In this document: piece after piece, positions 1-6,933 of the stretch
Position numbering within the stretch: the first letter of the stretch is position 1
How the letters are laid out: each line of letters begins with the position of its first letter
Source of the DNA: Acidobacteriaceae bacterium
Lineage (GTDB): Bacteria; Acidobacteriota; Terriglobia; Terriglobales; Acidobacteriaceae
DNA: 15,868 nucleotides
Reading direction: 5' to 3'
NCBI GenBank assembly: GCA_003165855.1
Contig: PMXH01000498.1
Coordinates: forward strand, 1-15,868
The notes under the pieces: model-generated
Told to the model about the DNA's origin: nothing
What the model saw: only the letters and a program-made list of their open reading frames with translations
Database searches by the model: none
Program-made: the position numbers and the translations under genes

Positions 1-272
1 CAGGAGCCCAGCGGATACATTCCGAGATCGATGGCGTAATTCCACGTCGAGAGCCGGGTGAAGTGGCGGATGATTTCGATCTCGCTCACCTCGGGCATAT
101 CGCCGAGATCCTTGCGCTCTTGCTTGCCGAGCAATTTCGCCGTATCTATTTCCGGGACATCGAGCGGCGGCAGCTTCCACGCCGCTTTGCCGGGCGACGA
201 CTTCTCGAAAATCAATCCTTCGTTCTGGCTGATGTGACGCGTGGCTTTGCGGGTGATGTGCTTCGTCGTCAT
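1..272 (-). CDS. gcvPB: Glycine dehydrogenase (decarboxylating) subunit 2, N-terminal part (cut by window edge)
   Basis: This is the first 90 codons of the C-terminal half of the split glycine cleavage P protein, a PLP-dependent decarboxylase that passes the aminomethyl group of glycine to the lipoyl arm of GcvH. The translation begins [20 protein letters not shown] and runs through the segment [20 protein letters not shown] to MYPLGS, just before the CTMKYNP stretch typical of GcvPB. The PLP lysine lies further on, outside the window. The ATG overlaps the gcvPA stop in an ATGA arrangement (4 nt), which implies translational coupling and equal production of the two halves. The family assignment is firm from the motif and the gene order; only completeness cannot be judged. 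Confidence 0.93.
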   Translation of the reverse strand, partial: MTTKHITRKATRHISQNEGLIFEKSSPGKAAWKLPPLDVPEIDTAKLLGKQERKDLGDMPEVSEIEIIRHFTRLSTWNYAIDLGMYPLGS

Positions 273-1645
273 CTCACCACCTCCTGCTCGACTTCTTTCA
301 TAGTTTGAACCGAGCGTTCGCTTTCGGCGACGAGGCCGACTGCGGTATCGATCATGGAGCGTGTCGTCAATTCGGTGCAGCACCAGAGCGCCGCGTGGCC
401 TAGTTCGGGATAGAACTTCTTCAACGGAAATCCGCCGACAATTTTGTGTCCCAGCAGACGCGAGTTGATGGCGTAAGGATCTTCGCTGGTCTCAACGACG
501 AACTCGTTGAATCGCGGCGCGCCCGCGAACAGCACTTTGGCATGTTTGCTGAACTGGTCGACGGCGTAAGCTGCCTTCGCCAGGTTCTGCTTCGCCAGTT
601 CCCGCAAGCCGACCTTGCCGTACACAGTCATAAAGATGTTCACCATCAGCGCTACCAGCGCCTGATTGGTGCAGATGTTCGAAGTCGCTTTCTCGCGGCG
701 GATGTGCTGCTCGCGCGTTGCCAGCGTCAGCACGAAACCGCGCTTGCCGTTTTTGTCGACGGTCTGGCCCACCAGGCGTCCTGGCATTTGTCTTACGAAT
801 TTCTCTTTGGTGGCGAGCACGCCGCAGTAGGGACCGCCGAATCCTAGGGGCACTCCGAACGACTGCGCTTCCATGGCTACGATGTCGGCTTGGCGCGGCG
901 GTTCGACAATGCCTAGCGACACGGCTTCGGCGATCGAGACAATCAGCAGCGCTCCGCGTTTGTGCGCGATCTCGGCAATCGCCTCGACGTCTTCAATCGT
1001 GCCAAAGAAATTCGGCGACTGAATCAGGACGCACGCGGTATCGTCGCCCACAGCCGTTTCGAGTTCCTTCAGATCGATCTGCCCCGAGTCGGTGAAGGAG
1101 ACCATCCGCAGCGGAATCGCCTGGTGCGTCGCGTAGGTGTGGAGCACATCCCGATATTCGGGATGCAGGCTGCGCGCGATGACGCCCGAATGCCTGCCCG
1201 TGATGCGAACCGCCATCATCACGGCCTCGGCGGCGCCCGTCGAGCCGTCGTACATCGAGGCATTCGCCAGGTCCATGCCGGTGAGTTCCGAGATCATCGT
1301 CTGGAACTCGAAGATGGCCTGCAGCGTGCCTTGGGCGAACTCCGCCTGGTACGGGGTGTAGGACGTGAGGAACTCGCCGCGTTGCACCAGCGCGTCGATT
1401 ACGACCGGCCGGTAGTGGAAGTAAGCTCCGGCTCCGAGAAAACTGGTGTAGCCTTCGCCGTTTTCTTTGGCCCGTTGCTTGAACCAGTCCACGATTTCCG
1501 ACTCGGCCATTTGCCGCGGGATGGCGAGATCGCGCGTCAGACGGCATTCAGCCGGAATCGGCGAGAAAAGATCATCCACGGAATGGATCCCGATCGCCTT
1601 CAGCATGGCGGCGCGATCGGCGGGAGATTTAGGTAGGTATCTCAT
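269..1645 (-). CDS. gcvPA: Glycine dehydrogenase (decarboxylating) subunit 1
   Basis: This is the N-terminal half of the split P protein of the cytoplasmic glycine cleavage system, which with GcvPB forms the glycine decarboxylase. It has 458 residues, usual for GcvPA. Family hallmarks include the N-terminus [58 protein letters not shown], the DGSTGAAEA stretch, and [20 protein letters not shown] followed by GRLVGQT. This subunit is not expected to carry the PLP lysine. It starts at ATG with only a weak purine-rich site upstream and ends inside the gcvPB start codon. It lies 146 bp below gcvH, a gap filled by a large inverted repeat. Split P proteins are known in Bacillus, Thermus and many other bacteria, so the split itself is normal. 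Confidence 0.96.
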   Translation of the reverse strand: MRYLPKSPADRAAMLKAIGIHSVDDLFSPIPAECRLTRDLAIPRQMAESEIVDWFKQRAKENGEGYTSFLGAGAYFHYRPVVIDALVQRGEFLTSYTPYQAEFAQGTLQAIFEFQTMISELTGMDLANASMYDGSTGAAEAVMMAVRITGRHSGVIARSLHPEYRDVLHTYATHQAIPLRMVSFTDSGQIDLKELETAVGDDTACVLIQSPNFFGTIEDVEAIAEIAHKRGALLIVSIAEAVSLGIVEPPRQADIVAMEAQSFGVPLGFGGPYCGVLATKEKFVRQMPGRLVGQTVDKNGKRGFVLTLATREQHIRREKATSNICTNQALVALMVNIFMTVYGKVGLRELAKQNLAKAAYAVDQFSKHAKVLFAGAPRFNEFVVETSEDPYAINSRLLGHKIVGGFPLKKFYPELGHAALWCCTELTTRSMIDTAVGLVAESERSVQTMKEVEQEVVR

Positions 1646-1680
1646 AAGAACTTTCGTTAGATGTAATAGAGACTGAAACG

Positions 1681-1786
1681 ATTGCAGAGGTCAGAAGTCA
1701 GATTGCAGAAGTAAAACCACCGCTTCCAGCGGTATTAGTGGGGCCAAGGGGTTCACTTCTGCAATCTGCAATCTGACCTCTGCAAT
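1681..1786. repeat. Large inverted repeat built from 7-nt units, between gcvH and gcvPA
   Basis: Two 32-nt arms (1681-1712 and 1755-1786) are reverse complements at 29 of 32 positions, separated by 42 nt. Each arm is a small array of heptamers: read on the plus strand, arm one is A then TTGCAGA, GGTCAGA, AGTCAGA, TTGCAGA, AGT. Read on the minus strand, arm two is the same except that the third unit is TTGCAGA, which accounts for all three mismatches. The loop holds a small hairpin, ACCGC/GCGGT (1719-1723/1729-1733). The gcv mRNA would form a very long stem here. Possible roles (inference) are mRNA processing or stability, partial attenuation, or simply a repeat insertion. Confidence 0.9.
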
Positions 1787-1791
1787 GTTTT

Positions 1792-2172
1792 TCAGTGTGC
1801 CGCCTCTTCGCTCACAAACTTTTCATAGTCGGCCGCCGAAAGCAGCGCATTCAACTCTGCTGGGTCCTTCACCTTGATCTTGACCATCCAGGCCCCGTGC
1901 GCATCTTTGTTTACCTTCTCCGGGGCCGTGGCCAGATCTTCATTCACGGTAGTCACGGTACCGGAAACCGGAGCGAACAAATCGGAGACGGCCTTGACTG
2001 ACTCCACCGTGCCGAAGGGCTTGCCCGTGGTGATCTCCGTGCCCGCCTTGGGCAGTTCGACGAACACGATGTCGCCGAGCGACTCCTGGGCGTGGTCCGT
2101 GATGCCGATTGTGCCATCGGCGGTGATCCACTCATGTTCTTTTGTATATTTGCGGTCGGTTGGGTAAGGCAT
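1792..2172 (-). CDS. gcvH: Glycine cleavage system H protein
   Basis: GcvH is the lipoylated shuttle that carries the aminomethyl intermediate from P protein to T protein and is then reoxidised by L protein. It has 126 residues, the normal length. The protein shows the family start (KYTKEHEW), the hammerhead core (GITDHAQESLGDIVFVELPK) and the lipoylation site ESVKAVSD with lysine at residue 60; the C-terminal part ends AADYEKFVSEEAAH. It begins at an ATG 40 nt after the gcvT stop. The candidate ribosome-binding sequences, AGGAG and AAGAG, lie within the 7-nt repeat array of that gap. It is third from the end in the gcvT-gcvH-gcvPA-gcvPB order. Confidence 0.97.
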   Translation of the reverse strand: MPYPTDRKYTKEHEWITADGTIGITDHAQESLGDIVFVELPKAGTEITTGKPFGTVESVKAVSDLFAPVSGTVTTVNEDLATAPEKVNKDAHGAWMVKIKVKDPAELNALLSAADYEKFVSEEAAH

Positions 2173-2175
2173 ATC

Positions 2176-2231
2176 AGCTCTTGGCTCCTGGCTATTCGCT
2201 GCTCGCTTGTCGCTATTCGCTTTTCGCTGCT
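2176..2231 (-). repeat. Degenerate heptanucleotide tandem array overlapping the end of gcvT
   Basis: On the minus strand this 56-bp stretch divides exactly into eight 7-nt units with consensus ANNAGCG, for example AAAAGCG, AATAGCG and ACAAGCG; the last units drift to AGCC or AGCT. The first units are the last codons and stop codon of gcvT (ending AAKSE, stop at 2213-2215), and the rest fills almost the whole gcvT-gcvH gap. The last units contain AGGAG and AAGAG just before the gcvH ATG and so probably supply its ribosome-binding site. Heptanucleotide short tandem repeats are known from heterocystous cyanobacteria (STRR sequences); any relation to this array is not shown. Confidence 0.85.
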
Positions 2232-3388
2232 TTTTTCGGACGCTTATAAAACGGCGTCGGTACCACTTTTGCTTTCACGCCTTGTCCGCGGATTTCTACT
2301 TTCACTGTAGTTCCAAACGCAGCTTGCGCGGGCGGAACGTAGGCTAACGCAATATTCTTCTTCAGGAACGGCGCCGGCGAACCGCTGGTGACATAGCCGA
2401 TCTCGCGTCCACTCTCGTCCAGAACCTTGTAGCCGTCGCGGGCGATGCCCCGATCGACCATCTCGAGGCCGACCAGCGTTTTCTTCACGCCTTCGGCTTT
2501 CGCCTTCTCCAGTGCCGCGCGACCGATGAAGTCCGGCTTCTCCATCTTGCAGAAACGATCCAGGCCCGCTTCCCACACATTGATCGTGTCCGAGATTTCG
2601 TGTCCGTAGAGCGGGAGCTTGCCTTCGAGGCGAAGCGTGTTGCGCGCACCCAGTCCGCAGGGGACAGCGCCAAACTCTTTTCCCGCCGCCAGAATCTCGT
2701 GCCAGACCCGCGCGCTGGTCGCTTCGTCCGGTGGGATGTAAATCTCGAACCCGTCTTCGGCCGTGTAACCGGTGCGGCCCATCAAGATATTCTTCAGGCC
2801 GCATACCGTCCCGCGCGTGACCCAGTAGAACTTCACCACGCTCAGGTCGGCGTCGGTCAACTTTTGCAGCACGTCGACGCCCTTCGGGCCCTGAATCGCA
2901 ATCTGGGTGAAGTCGTCGGAGAGATGCTCGACTTTGCAATCAAACTGGCACGTGTTGTCGCGGACCCAGTTGAAATCTTTCTCGCGCGTGCCCGCGTTAA
3001 TCACCAGCAGGTACTCGTCTTCGCCGAGCCGGTGGACAATCACATCGTCAACGAATGTCCCTTGCGGATAGAGCAACGCCGAATATTGCGCCTGCCCAAT
3101 CGCCAGCCGTGACGCGTCATTCATCGAGATATGCTGCACGGCGGCCAGCGCTTCACGACCGGCCAAGCGAATATCCCCCATGTGGCTGACGTCAAAAATG
3201 CCGACGCCGGTGCGGACCGCCATGTGCTCGTTGACTATGCCGCAGCCGATCGACGCGGGATATTCGACGGGCATGTCCCAGCCGTTGAACTCCACCATCT
3301 TTGCGCCCATCTGGCGATGGACGGCGTTCAGCGCGGTCTTGCGGACGTTTTTTGGGACTACGGGCGGAGTGGCTTCGACGACGGACAA
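2213..3388 (-). CDS. gcvT: Aminomethyltransferase (glycine cleavage T protein)
   Basis: GcvT releases ammonia from the aminomethyl-lipoyl arm of GcvH and transfers the carbon to tetrahydrofolate. It has 391 residues, slightly longer than typical because of an N-terminal extension. Family sequence includes GAKMVEFNGWDMPVEYP, GIFDVSHMGDIRL, YSALLYPQGTFVDDVIVHRL, GRTGYTAEDGFEIY and CGLGARNTLRLEGKLPLYGH, followed by the C-terminal barrel domain with GREIGYVTSG. The most upstream usable start is a TTG at 3386-3388, preceded by GAGG with 6 nt spacing; no ATG occurs before residue 27, which would cut into the conserved fold, so TTG is preferred. It is the first gene of the operon. No glycine riboswitch was recognised upstream. 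The end of the gene runs into a 7-nt repeat array. Confidence 0.96.
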   Translation of the reverse strand: MSVVEATPPVVPKNVRKTALNAVHRQMGAKMVEFNGWDMPVEYPASIGCGIVNEHMAVRTGVGIFDVSHMGDIRLAGREALAAVQHISMNDASRLAIGQAQYSALLYPQGTFVDDVIVHRLGEDEYLLVINAGTREKDFNWVRDNTCQFDCKVEHLSDDFTQIAIQGPKGVDVLQKLTDADLSVVKFYWVTRGTVCGLKNILMGRTGYTAEDGFEIYIPPDEATSARVWHEILAAGKEFGAVPCGLGARNTLRLEGKLPLYGHEISDTINVWEAGLDRFCKMEKPDFIGRAALEKAKAEGVKKTLVGLEMVDRGIARDGYKVLDESGREIGYVTSGSPAPFLKKNIALAYVPPAQAAFGTTVKVEIRGQGVKAKVVPTPFYKRPKKAAKSE

Positions 3389-3606
3389 GAAGAGCCTCGC
3401 TCAGACAGTGGCTGGGGCTGCCGGAATCCGGAACTGACTAACTTAACACCCGGGCGGGAAGGGCGGCAAATCGTGATTGTGGAATTGGGAGAACCGATTG
3501 GGATCGACGACGCTGCGCTCTCGTGACGAGGGATGAGCAGCGTGCTCGCCGCGGGCGTGACTTCGGTTACGTTCCTTCCCTGCCCCTGCCGCACTAAACT
3601 CCAACC
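3389..3606. other. Divergent spacer between gcvT and the Cys-rich small gene
   Basis: This spacer of about 218 bp should contain the promoters for the gcv operon (minus) and for the small gene at 3607 (plus). I see no convincing -35/-10 pair for either and no core of a glycine riboswitch. The only local structure noted is the interrupted repeat ccggaatccgg at 3421-3431. Confidence 0.4.
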
Positions 3607-3789
3607 ATGTCCTCCAGACCAGGGGTAAGCCGCATCGTCTGCGCCCAATGCGAGCGAACGGAAGCGGGTTGCGGATGCGAAAAATACTGCGTGTACTGCC
3701 AGTCTCAACTCGACGTGCGGCTCTGTGTTGACGGGCTCTATTACTGCGAAGCCTGCCGCACCGCCTGCGACTACAAAACGGCGGACTGA
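3607..3789 (+). CDS. Small cysteine-rich protein, putative zinc-binding
   Basis: This 60-residue protein has no function I recognise. It contains ten cysteines, at residues 12, 15, 22, 24, 28, 31, 40, 47, 50 and 54. Three are CxxC pairs (CAQC, CVYC and CEAC), one is CGC, and a final C lies three residues beyond the last pair. The spacing is that of a compact double zinc-ribbon or treble-clef fold rather than a ferredoxin, since no CxxCxxCxxxC run is present. There is no signal peptide or membrane segment, so it is probably cytoplasmic. The ATG lacks a strong ribosome-binding site. It is divergent from gcvT and convergent with the mutase gene across a palindrome-rich gap. The ordered cysteines argue for a real gene, but the short length keeps this from being certain. 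Confidence 0.7.
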   Translation: MSSRPGVSRIVCAQCERTEAGCGCEKYCVYCQSQLDVRLCVDGLYYCEACRTACDYKTAD

Positions 3790-3796
3790 GCGCGTC

Positions 3797-3889
3797 CTTC
3801 AGGGGCTATAGCCGACATTCTCTGTGGCTTTGAGCGGCACGGCTGAGAGGCTGCGGAAAAAGTAAACTTCCGCTGCCCAGCCCCTAAAG
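3797..3889. repeat. Palindromic intergenic element with 11-bp terminal inverted repeats
   Basis: CTTCAGGGGCT (3797-3807) and AGCCCCTAAAG (3879-3889) are inverted repeats matching at 10 of 11 positions. Inside, GGCTGCGGAA (3849-3858) and TTCCGCTGCC (3868-3877) form a second stem with one mismatch. The element is about 93 bp, with no open reading frame of interest. It resembles the palindromic spacer repeats I recall from Acidobacteria genomes, but the family membership is unchecked. Confidence 0.65.
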
Positions 3890-3901
3890 AGACTGTGTGA
3901 G

Positions 3902-3996
3902 AATTGGGTCGTCCCTCCGGGACTTGGATCATTTTCCCCACTTTACCCACCGCTAAAGCGGTGGGCTAAGTTGGGTCGCCCCTCCGGGGCTGGTAT
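3902..3996. repeat. Two copies of a hairpin repeat flanking a perfect 8-bp palindrome
   Basis: Two 28-bp direct copies (3902-3929 and 3969-3996, 23 of 28 identical) each contain a small stem: GTCCC-TCC-GGGAC at 3911-3923 and GCCCC-TCC-GGGGC at 3978-3990. The T-A pair of the first stem is replaced by C-G in the second, a compensatory change. Between them lies CCCACCGC-TAAA-GCGGTGGG (3946-3965), a perfect 8-bp stem with a 4-nt loop. The block is REP-like and sits in a convergent gap. Confidence 0.7.
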
Positions 3997-4064
3997 TGCG
4001 GATGCTTCGTTCCACCGAGTTAACCAAAACAAGTTCTCACGCACACTCTAAAGCGGCAGCTGAA

Positions 4065-4109
4065 GCCGAAACCATTTTCGGCGACTTGTGGTATGCCTGA
4101 GGGCATACC
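4065..4109. repeat. Pair of adjacent hairpins downstream of the mutase gene
   Basis: GCCGAAA-CCAT-TTTCGGC (4065-4082) and GGTATGCC-TGAG-GGCATACC (4090-4109) are perfect stems of 7 and 8 bp. They lie 50-95 nt beyond the mutase stop codon on its strand. Neither is followed by a clear T tract, so a rho-independent terminator is possible but not shown. Membership of the neighbouring palindrome cluster is equally likely. Confidence 0.55.
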
Positions 4110-4158
4110 CTGATACGAAACCCAAGTCTGCCTCAGCCTGTCGACGTCTAACAGCGCC

Positions 4159-5925
4159 TCAAATTACCACCGCCTCTTTGTACTCCCCGTACACCTTGCG
4201 CATCGCGTCTGAAATTTCTCCGACCGTGGCGTTTGCCTCTACTGCCGCCAGTATTCGCGGCATTAGATTGTCTCCCGAGCGGGCCGTGTCTTCGACCTCC
4301 TGGACCGCGGCCTTCCAGGTCTCGGGGTCGCGCTTGGCACGCACTGCCCGCAACCGCTCCACCTGTTTCGGTTCCAGCGCCGGGTCAATCCGCAGGATCG
4401 GCACCGCGTGCTCGTGCTCCATATGGAACCGGTTCACGCCGACCACCACCGCCTCCAGTCGATCAACCGCCTGCTGATATTCGTAGGCTGCGTTCTGGAT
4501 TTCCTGCTGCACGTATCCGCGTTCGATGGCCTTGAGCATGCCGCCCATGGCTTCGATTTTTTCCAGGTAGTCGACGGCTCGCTTTTCGATTTCGCTGGTC
4601 AGCGCTTCGACGTAATACGATCCGGCCAGCGGATCGACGGTCTGCGGCGCGCCTGACTCGAACGCGATCACCTGCTGCGTGCGCAGCGCGATCCGCGCCG
4701 CGTCCTCAGTGGGCAGGGCCAGGGCCTCGTCGAAACCATCGGTGTGCAGCGACTGCGTGCAGCCCAGGACCGCGGCTAGCGCCTGGAGAGCGACGCGGGC
4801 GATGTTGTTCTTCGGCTGCTGCGCGGTGAGCGAGACGCCCGCCGTCTGCGTGTGGAAGCGCATCCACGTAGAGCGAGGGTTCTTCGCGCTGAAGCGCTCC
4901 GTCATCACCCGATACCAAATCTTGCGCGCGGCGCGATACTTGGCGATCTCCTCGAAGAAGTCGTTGTGCGCGTTGAAGAAAAAACTGAGACGTGGACCGA
5001 AATCGTCCACTTCCAGTCCACGCCGCCGCGCCCACTCCACGTATTCCACGCCGTCGTACAAGGTAAACGCCAGTTCCTGCAGAGCCGTCGAACCGGCCTC
5101 GCGAATGTGGTATCCGCTGATGGAAATTGTGTTGAAGCGGGGTGTGAATTTCGATCCGAACTCGAAGGTGTCGATCACCAGGCGCATCGAGGGCGCCGGG
5201 GGATAGATATATTCTTTTTGTGCGATGTATTCCTTGAGAATGTCGTTCTGAATCGTGCCGGAGATCTTCTTCCAGTCCGCACCTTGTTTTTCCGCCACGA
5301 CCAAGTACATCGCCCACAATACCGATGCGGGCGAATTGATCGTCATCGAGACCGTGGTCTTTTCCAAGTCGATGCCGCCGAAAAGAATTTCCATGTCCTC
5401 GAGCGAATCGATGGCGACGCCGCACTTGCCCACTTCGCCTTCGCTGGCTGCATGGTCAGAGTCGTAGCCCATCAGCGTAGGCAAATCGAATGCGACGGAG
5501 AGACCGTTGCCGCCGTGCTCGAGCAAGTATTTGTAGCGCTGGTTGGTTTCTTCGGGCGATGCAAAGCCGGAGAACTGCCGCATGGTGTAGAGCTTGCCGC
5601 GATATCCGGTTGCGTGAATGCCGCGCGTGAACGGCGCCTGCCCGGGGTAGCCGAGATATTTTTCCTCGCTCCAATCTGCGGGAAGGTCGGCCTGGGTGTA
5701 GAGGCGGCGAACGGGGACGCCGGAAATTGTCGTAAAGCGGGCGTGGCCGTTGTCGTCGAGATTCACTCCGGTGGGCGCACCGATCGGCCGCTCGGAAAAT
5801 TTTTGAAGCGTGGGCGCAAGCGTCTCCTCCGCCCAGTTCTTTTCAGCGGCGGAGGGATGGCGGTTTTCAAAAACGTCGGAGATGGGACTTTCCGCAACTT
5901 GCGGTTTGGGCGGTTTCTTTTCCAT
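4159..5925 (-). CDS. Adenosylcobalamin-dependent acyl-CoA mutase large subunit, isobutyryl-CoA mutase-like
   Basis: This 588-residue protein is the catalytic TIM-barrel subunit of the methylmalonyl-CoA mutase family, which rearranges the carbon skeleton of acyl-CoA by a radical mechanism using coenzyme B12. Hallmarks are [76 protein letters not shown], and [10 protein letters not shown]. The C-terminal B12-binding domain (DxHxxG) is absent, so a separate small subunit is needed; none lies in the window. Residues equivalent to Tyr89 and Arg207 of Propionibacterium methylmalonyl-CoA mutase are Phe118 and Gln236, the pair known from isobutyryl-CoA mutase (IcmA). The spacing matches exactly, as does the catalytic His (His273). 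The frame extends upstream to a TTG at 5997, but the ATG at 5925 has GGGG before it and a promoter just upstream, so I chose it. Confidence 0.9.
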   Translation of the reverse strand: MEKKPPKPQVAESPISDVFENRHPSAAEKNWAEETLAPTLQKFSERPIGAPTGVNLDDNGHARFTTISGVPVRRLYTQADLPADWSEEKYLGYPGQAPFTRGIHATGYRGKLYTMRQFSGFASPEETNQRYKYLLEHGGNGLSVAFDLPTLMGYDSDHAASEGEVGKCGVAIDSLEDMEILFGGIDLEKTTVSMTINSPASVLWAMYLVVAEKQGADWKKISGTIQNDILKEYIAQKEYIYPPAPSMRLVIDTFEFGSKFTPRFNTISISGYHIREAGSTALQELAFTLYDGVEYVEWARRRGLEVDDFGPRLSFFFNAHNDFFEEIAKYRAARKIWYRVMTERFSAKNPRSTWMRFHTQTAGVSLTAQQPKNNIARVALQALAAVLGCTQSLHTDGFDEALALPTEDAARIALRTQQVIAFESGAPQTVDPLAGSYYVEALTSEIEKRAVDYLEKIEAMGGMLKAIERGYVQQEIQNAAYEYQQAVDRLEAVVVGVNRFHMEHEHAVPILRIDPALEPKQVERLRAVRAKRDPETWKAAVQEVEDTARSGDNLMPRILAAVEANATVGEISDAMRKVYGEYKEAVVI

Positions 5926-5948
5926 ACGAACCCCAGTGTTCTGTTGTG

Positions 5949-5977
5949 ATGATAGGGAAGCGTGGGCTGGTGGGCAA
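5949..5977 (-). promoter_or_regulatory. Predicted sigma70-type promoter of the mutase gene
   Basis: On the minus strand, TTGCCC (5972-5977) and TATCAT (5949-5954) are separated by 17 bp, matching 4 of 6 and 5 of 6 consensus positions. Transcription would start near 5942, leaving a leader of about 17 nt before the ATG at 5925. This supports the ATG over the upstream TTG. The prediction is from sequence only. Confidence 0.5.
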
Positions 5978-5995
5978 GGTGACTTTGTGCCGGTC

Positions 5996-6011
5996 AAACG
6001 ACCGGTCGGTT
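5996..6011. promoter_or_regulatory. TetR-like palindrome upstream of the mutase promoter
   Basis: AAACGACC-GGTCGGTT is a 16-bp palindrome with one mismatched pair, built on a perfect 10-bp core CGACCGGTCG (5999-6008). It begins 18 bp upstream of the predicted -35 box. ACCGACCGGTCGGT-type palindromes are common TetR-family operators. The position, upstream of rather than over the promoter, does not fit simple repression. The 8-bp core GACCGGTC also occurs at 6412-6419 (coding) and 11789-11796, which weakens the case. Confidence 0.3.
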
Positions 6012-6026
6012 AGCAACTACAAGATC

Positions 6027-6057
6027 TTAACCACAGAGGACACAGGGGAACACAGAG
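6027..6057. repeat. CACAGRG-type short direct repeats
   Basis: Three units, CACAGAGGA, CACAGGGGAA and CACAGAG, follow one another directly, preceded by TTAAC. They lie 13 bp beyond the glycosyltransferase stop on its strand. I recall near-identical ACCACAGAGGACACAGAG strings in spacers of many unrelated bacteria; the function is unknown and the recollection was not verified. Confidence 0.6.
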
Positions 6058-6069
6058 TTTTTTCGCCGA

Positions 6070-6933
6070 TTATCGGTTGGCTTCCGGAGTATTCTTGCGC
6101 GACAATTCCCACGCCTTGGCGTACTTCCAGGAAACGTAAACCGCGTGGTAGAGGTGCAGCAGCAGGCCCTCGCGTCCATCGAGGAAGCCGAGGCGGAAGA
6201 AGTAGTTGTAGACGAACGTTGCGAGCGGCCGCAGAACGATGTTGATGACGCTGAACCGGACCTTGCCGTTGGCTTTGCCGACGACCATCTCTGCACCTAG
6301 CGACGAGTAGCGGTTCATGTGCTCGATGTAGTCGGAGAGGGTGGGGTAGGAGTGGTGGATGAGCGGAGCTTTCAGTTCCTCGACTCTGCCGGTTACCTGA
6401 ACGCTCTCGTGGACCGGTCGCATAGCAAAGCGTCCATTGCCTTTACGGAAGAGGCGAATTTTCCGGTCTGGCCAGAAGCCACCGTGCCTTATCGGCTTCT
6501 GCAAAAAGAGATTTTGCCGTGGTATGGAAAATGCATCGACGAACACCGGACTGTCCGGTGGCTGTTCCAGGCGCAGTAGACCCTGCCTGCCGAGAGCACT
6601 TCCGATCTCCTTCAGGAGTTCTGGACTCACGGCCTCGTCGGCGTCAAGGCTCAAGATCCAGCTACCTGTGGCCTTATCGATCGCGGAGTTCTTCTGTGCG
6701 GCGTAGCCTTTCCATTCCTCGACAAAGACTTTCGCCCCGAATGACTTTGCGATCTCGATCGTCCGATCGGTGGATCCGGAGTCGACAATAATTAGTTCCT
6801 CGTCATTCCGTCTACCTTCTGAATAGAGACGGGGGGTGATGCTTTTGAGGGTGTTGCCGAGGTTGGCTTCTTCGTTGTGCGTGATGATGACGACAGACAG
6901 GGTCACGAGAGGAAGGATACAACGTCGAGCCAT
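6070..6933 (-). CDS. Family 2 glycosyltransferase, WaaE/KdtX-like
   Basis: This 287-residue protein is a GT-A fold glycosyltransferase resembling WaaE/KdtX, which adds glucose to the lipopolysaccharide core on the cytoplasmic face. The N-terminal nucleotide-binding region has LSVVIITHNEEANL (12-25) and IIVDSGSTDRT (48-58); the metal-binding motif is LDADE (96-100). WPDRKIRLFRKGNGRF (154-169) and VHESVQV (174-180) are typical of WaaE. A hydrophobic, amphipathic C-terminal stretch (about 228-270) suggests membrane association. The start could be the ATG at 6933 or a GTG nine codons later giving MTLSVVIITHNEE; neither has a good ribosome-binding site. The gene stands alone on the minus strand between the mutase and TolC genes. 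Sugar and acceptor specificity cannot be read from the sequence. Confidence 0.88.
   Translation of the reverse strand: MARRCILPLVTLSVVIITHNEEANLGNTLKSITPRLYSEGRRNDEELIIVDSGSTDRTIEIAKSFGAKVFVEEWKGYAAQKNSAIDKATGSWILSLDADEAVSPELLKEIGSALGRQGLLRLEQPPDSPVFVDAFSIPRQNLFLQKPIRHGGFWPDRKIRLFRKGNGRFAMRPVHESVQVTGRVEELKAPLIHHSYPTLSDYIEHMNRYSSLGAEMVVGKANGKVRFSVINIVLRPLATFVYNYFFRLGFLDGREGLLLHLYHAVYVSWKYAKAWELSRKNTPEANR

Noticed and set aside
962..1636. 224-codon open frame on the plus strand
   Set aside because: It is a shadow of gcvPA with no recognisable protein features.
3389..3606. Glycine riboswitch upstream of gcvT
   Set aside because: Expected by gene context, but the conserved core and paired tandem aptamer elements were not found on the minus strand.
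1681..4109. CRISPR array
   Set aside because: The repeats are short, degenerate and palindromic with no regular spacer pattern, and no cas gene is present.
4852..5949. 365-codon open frame on the plus strand
   Set aside because: It is antisense to the mutase gene, has no recognisable domain and reflects codon bias in GC-rich DNA.
5926..5997. Longer N-terminus of the mutase from TTG 5997
   Set aside because: The added 24 residues are low-complexity and would overlap the predicted promoter; ATG 5925 has a better context.
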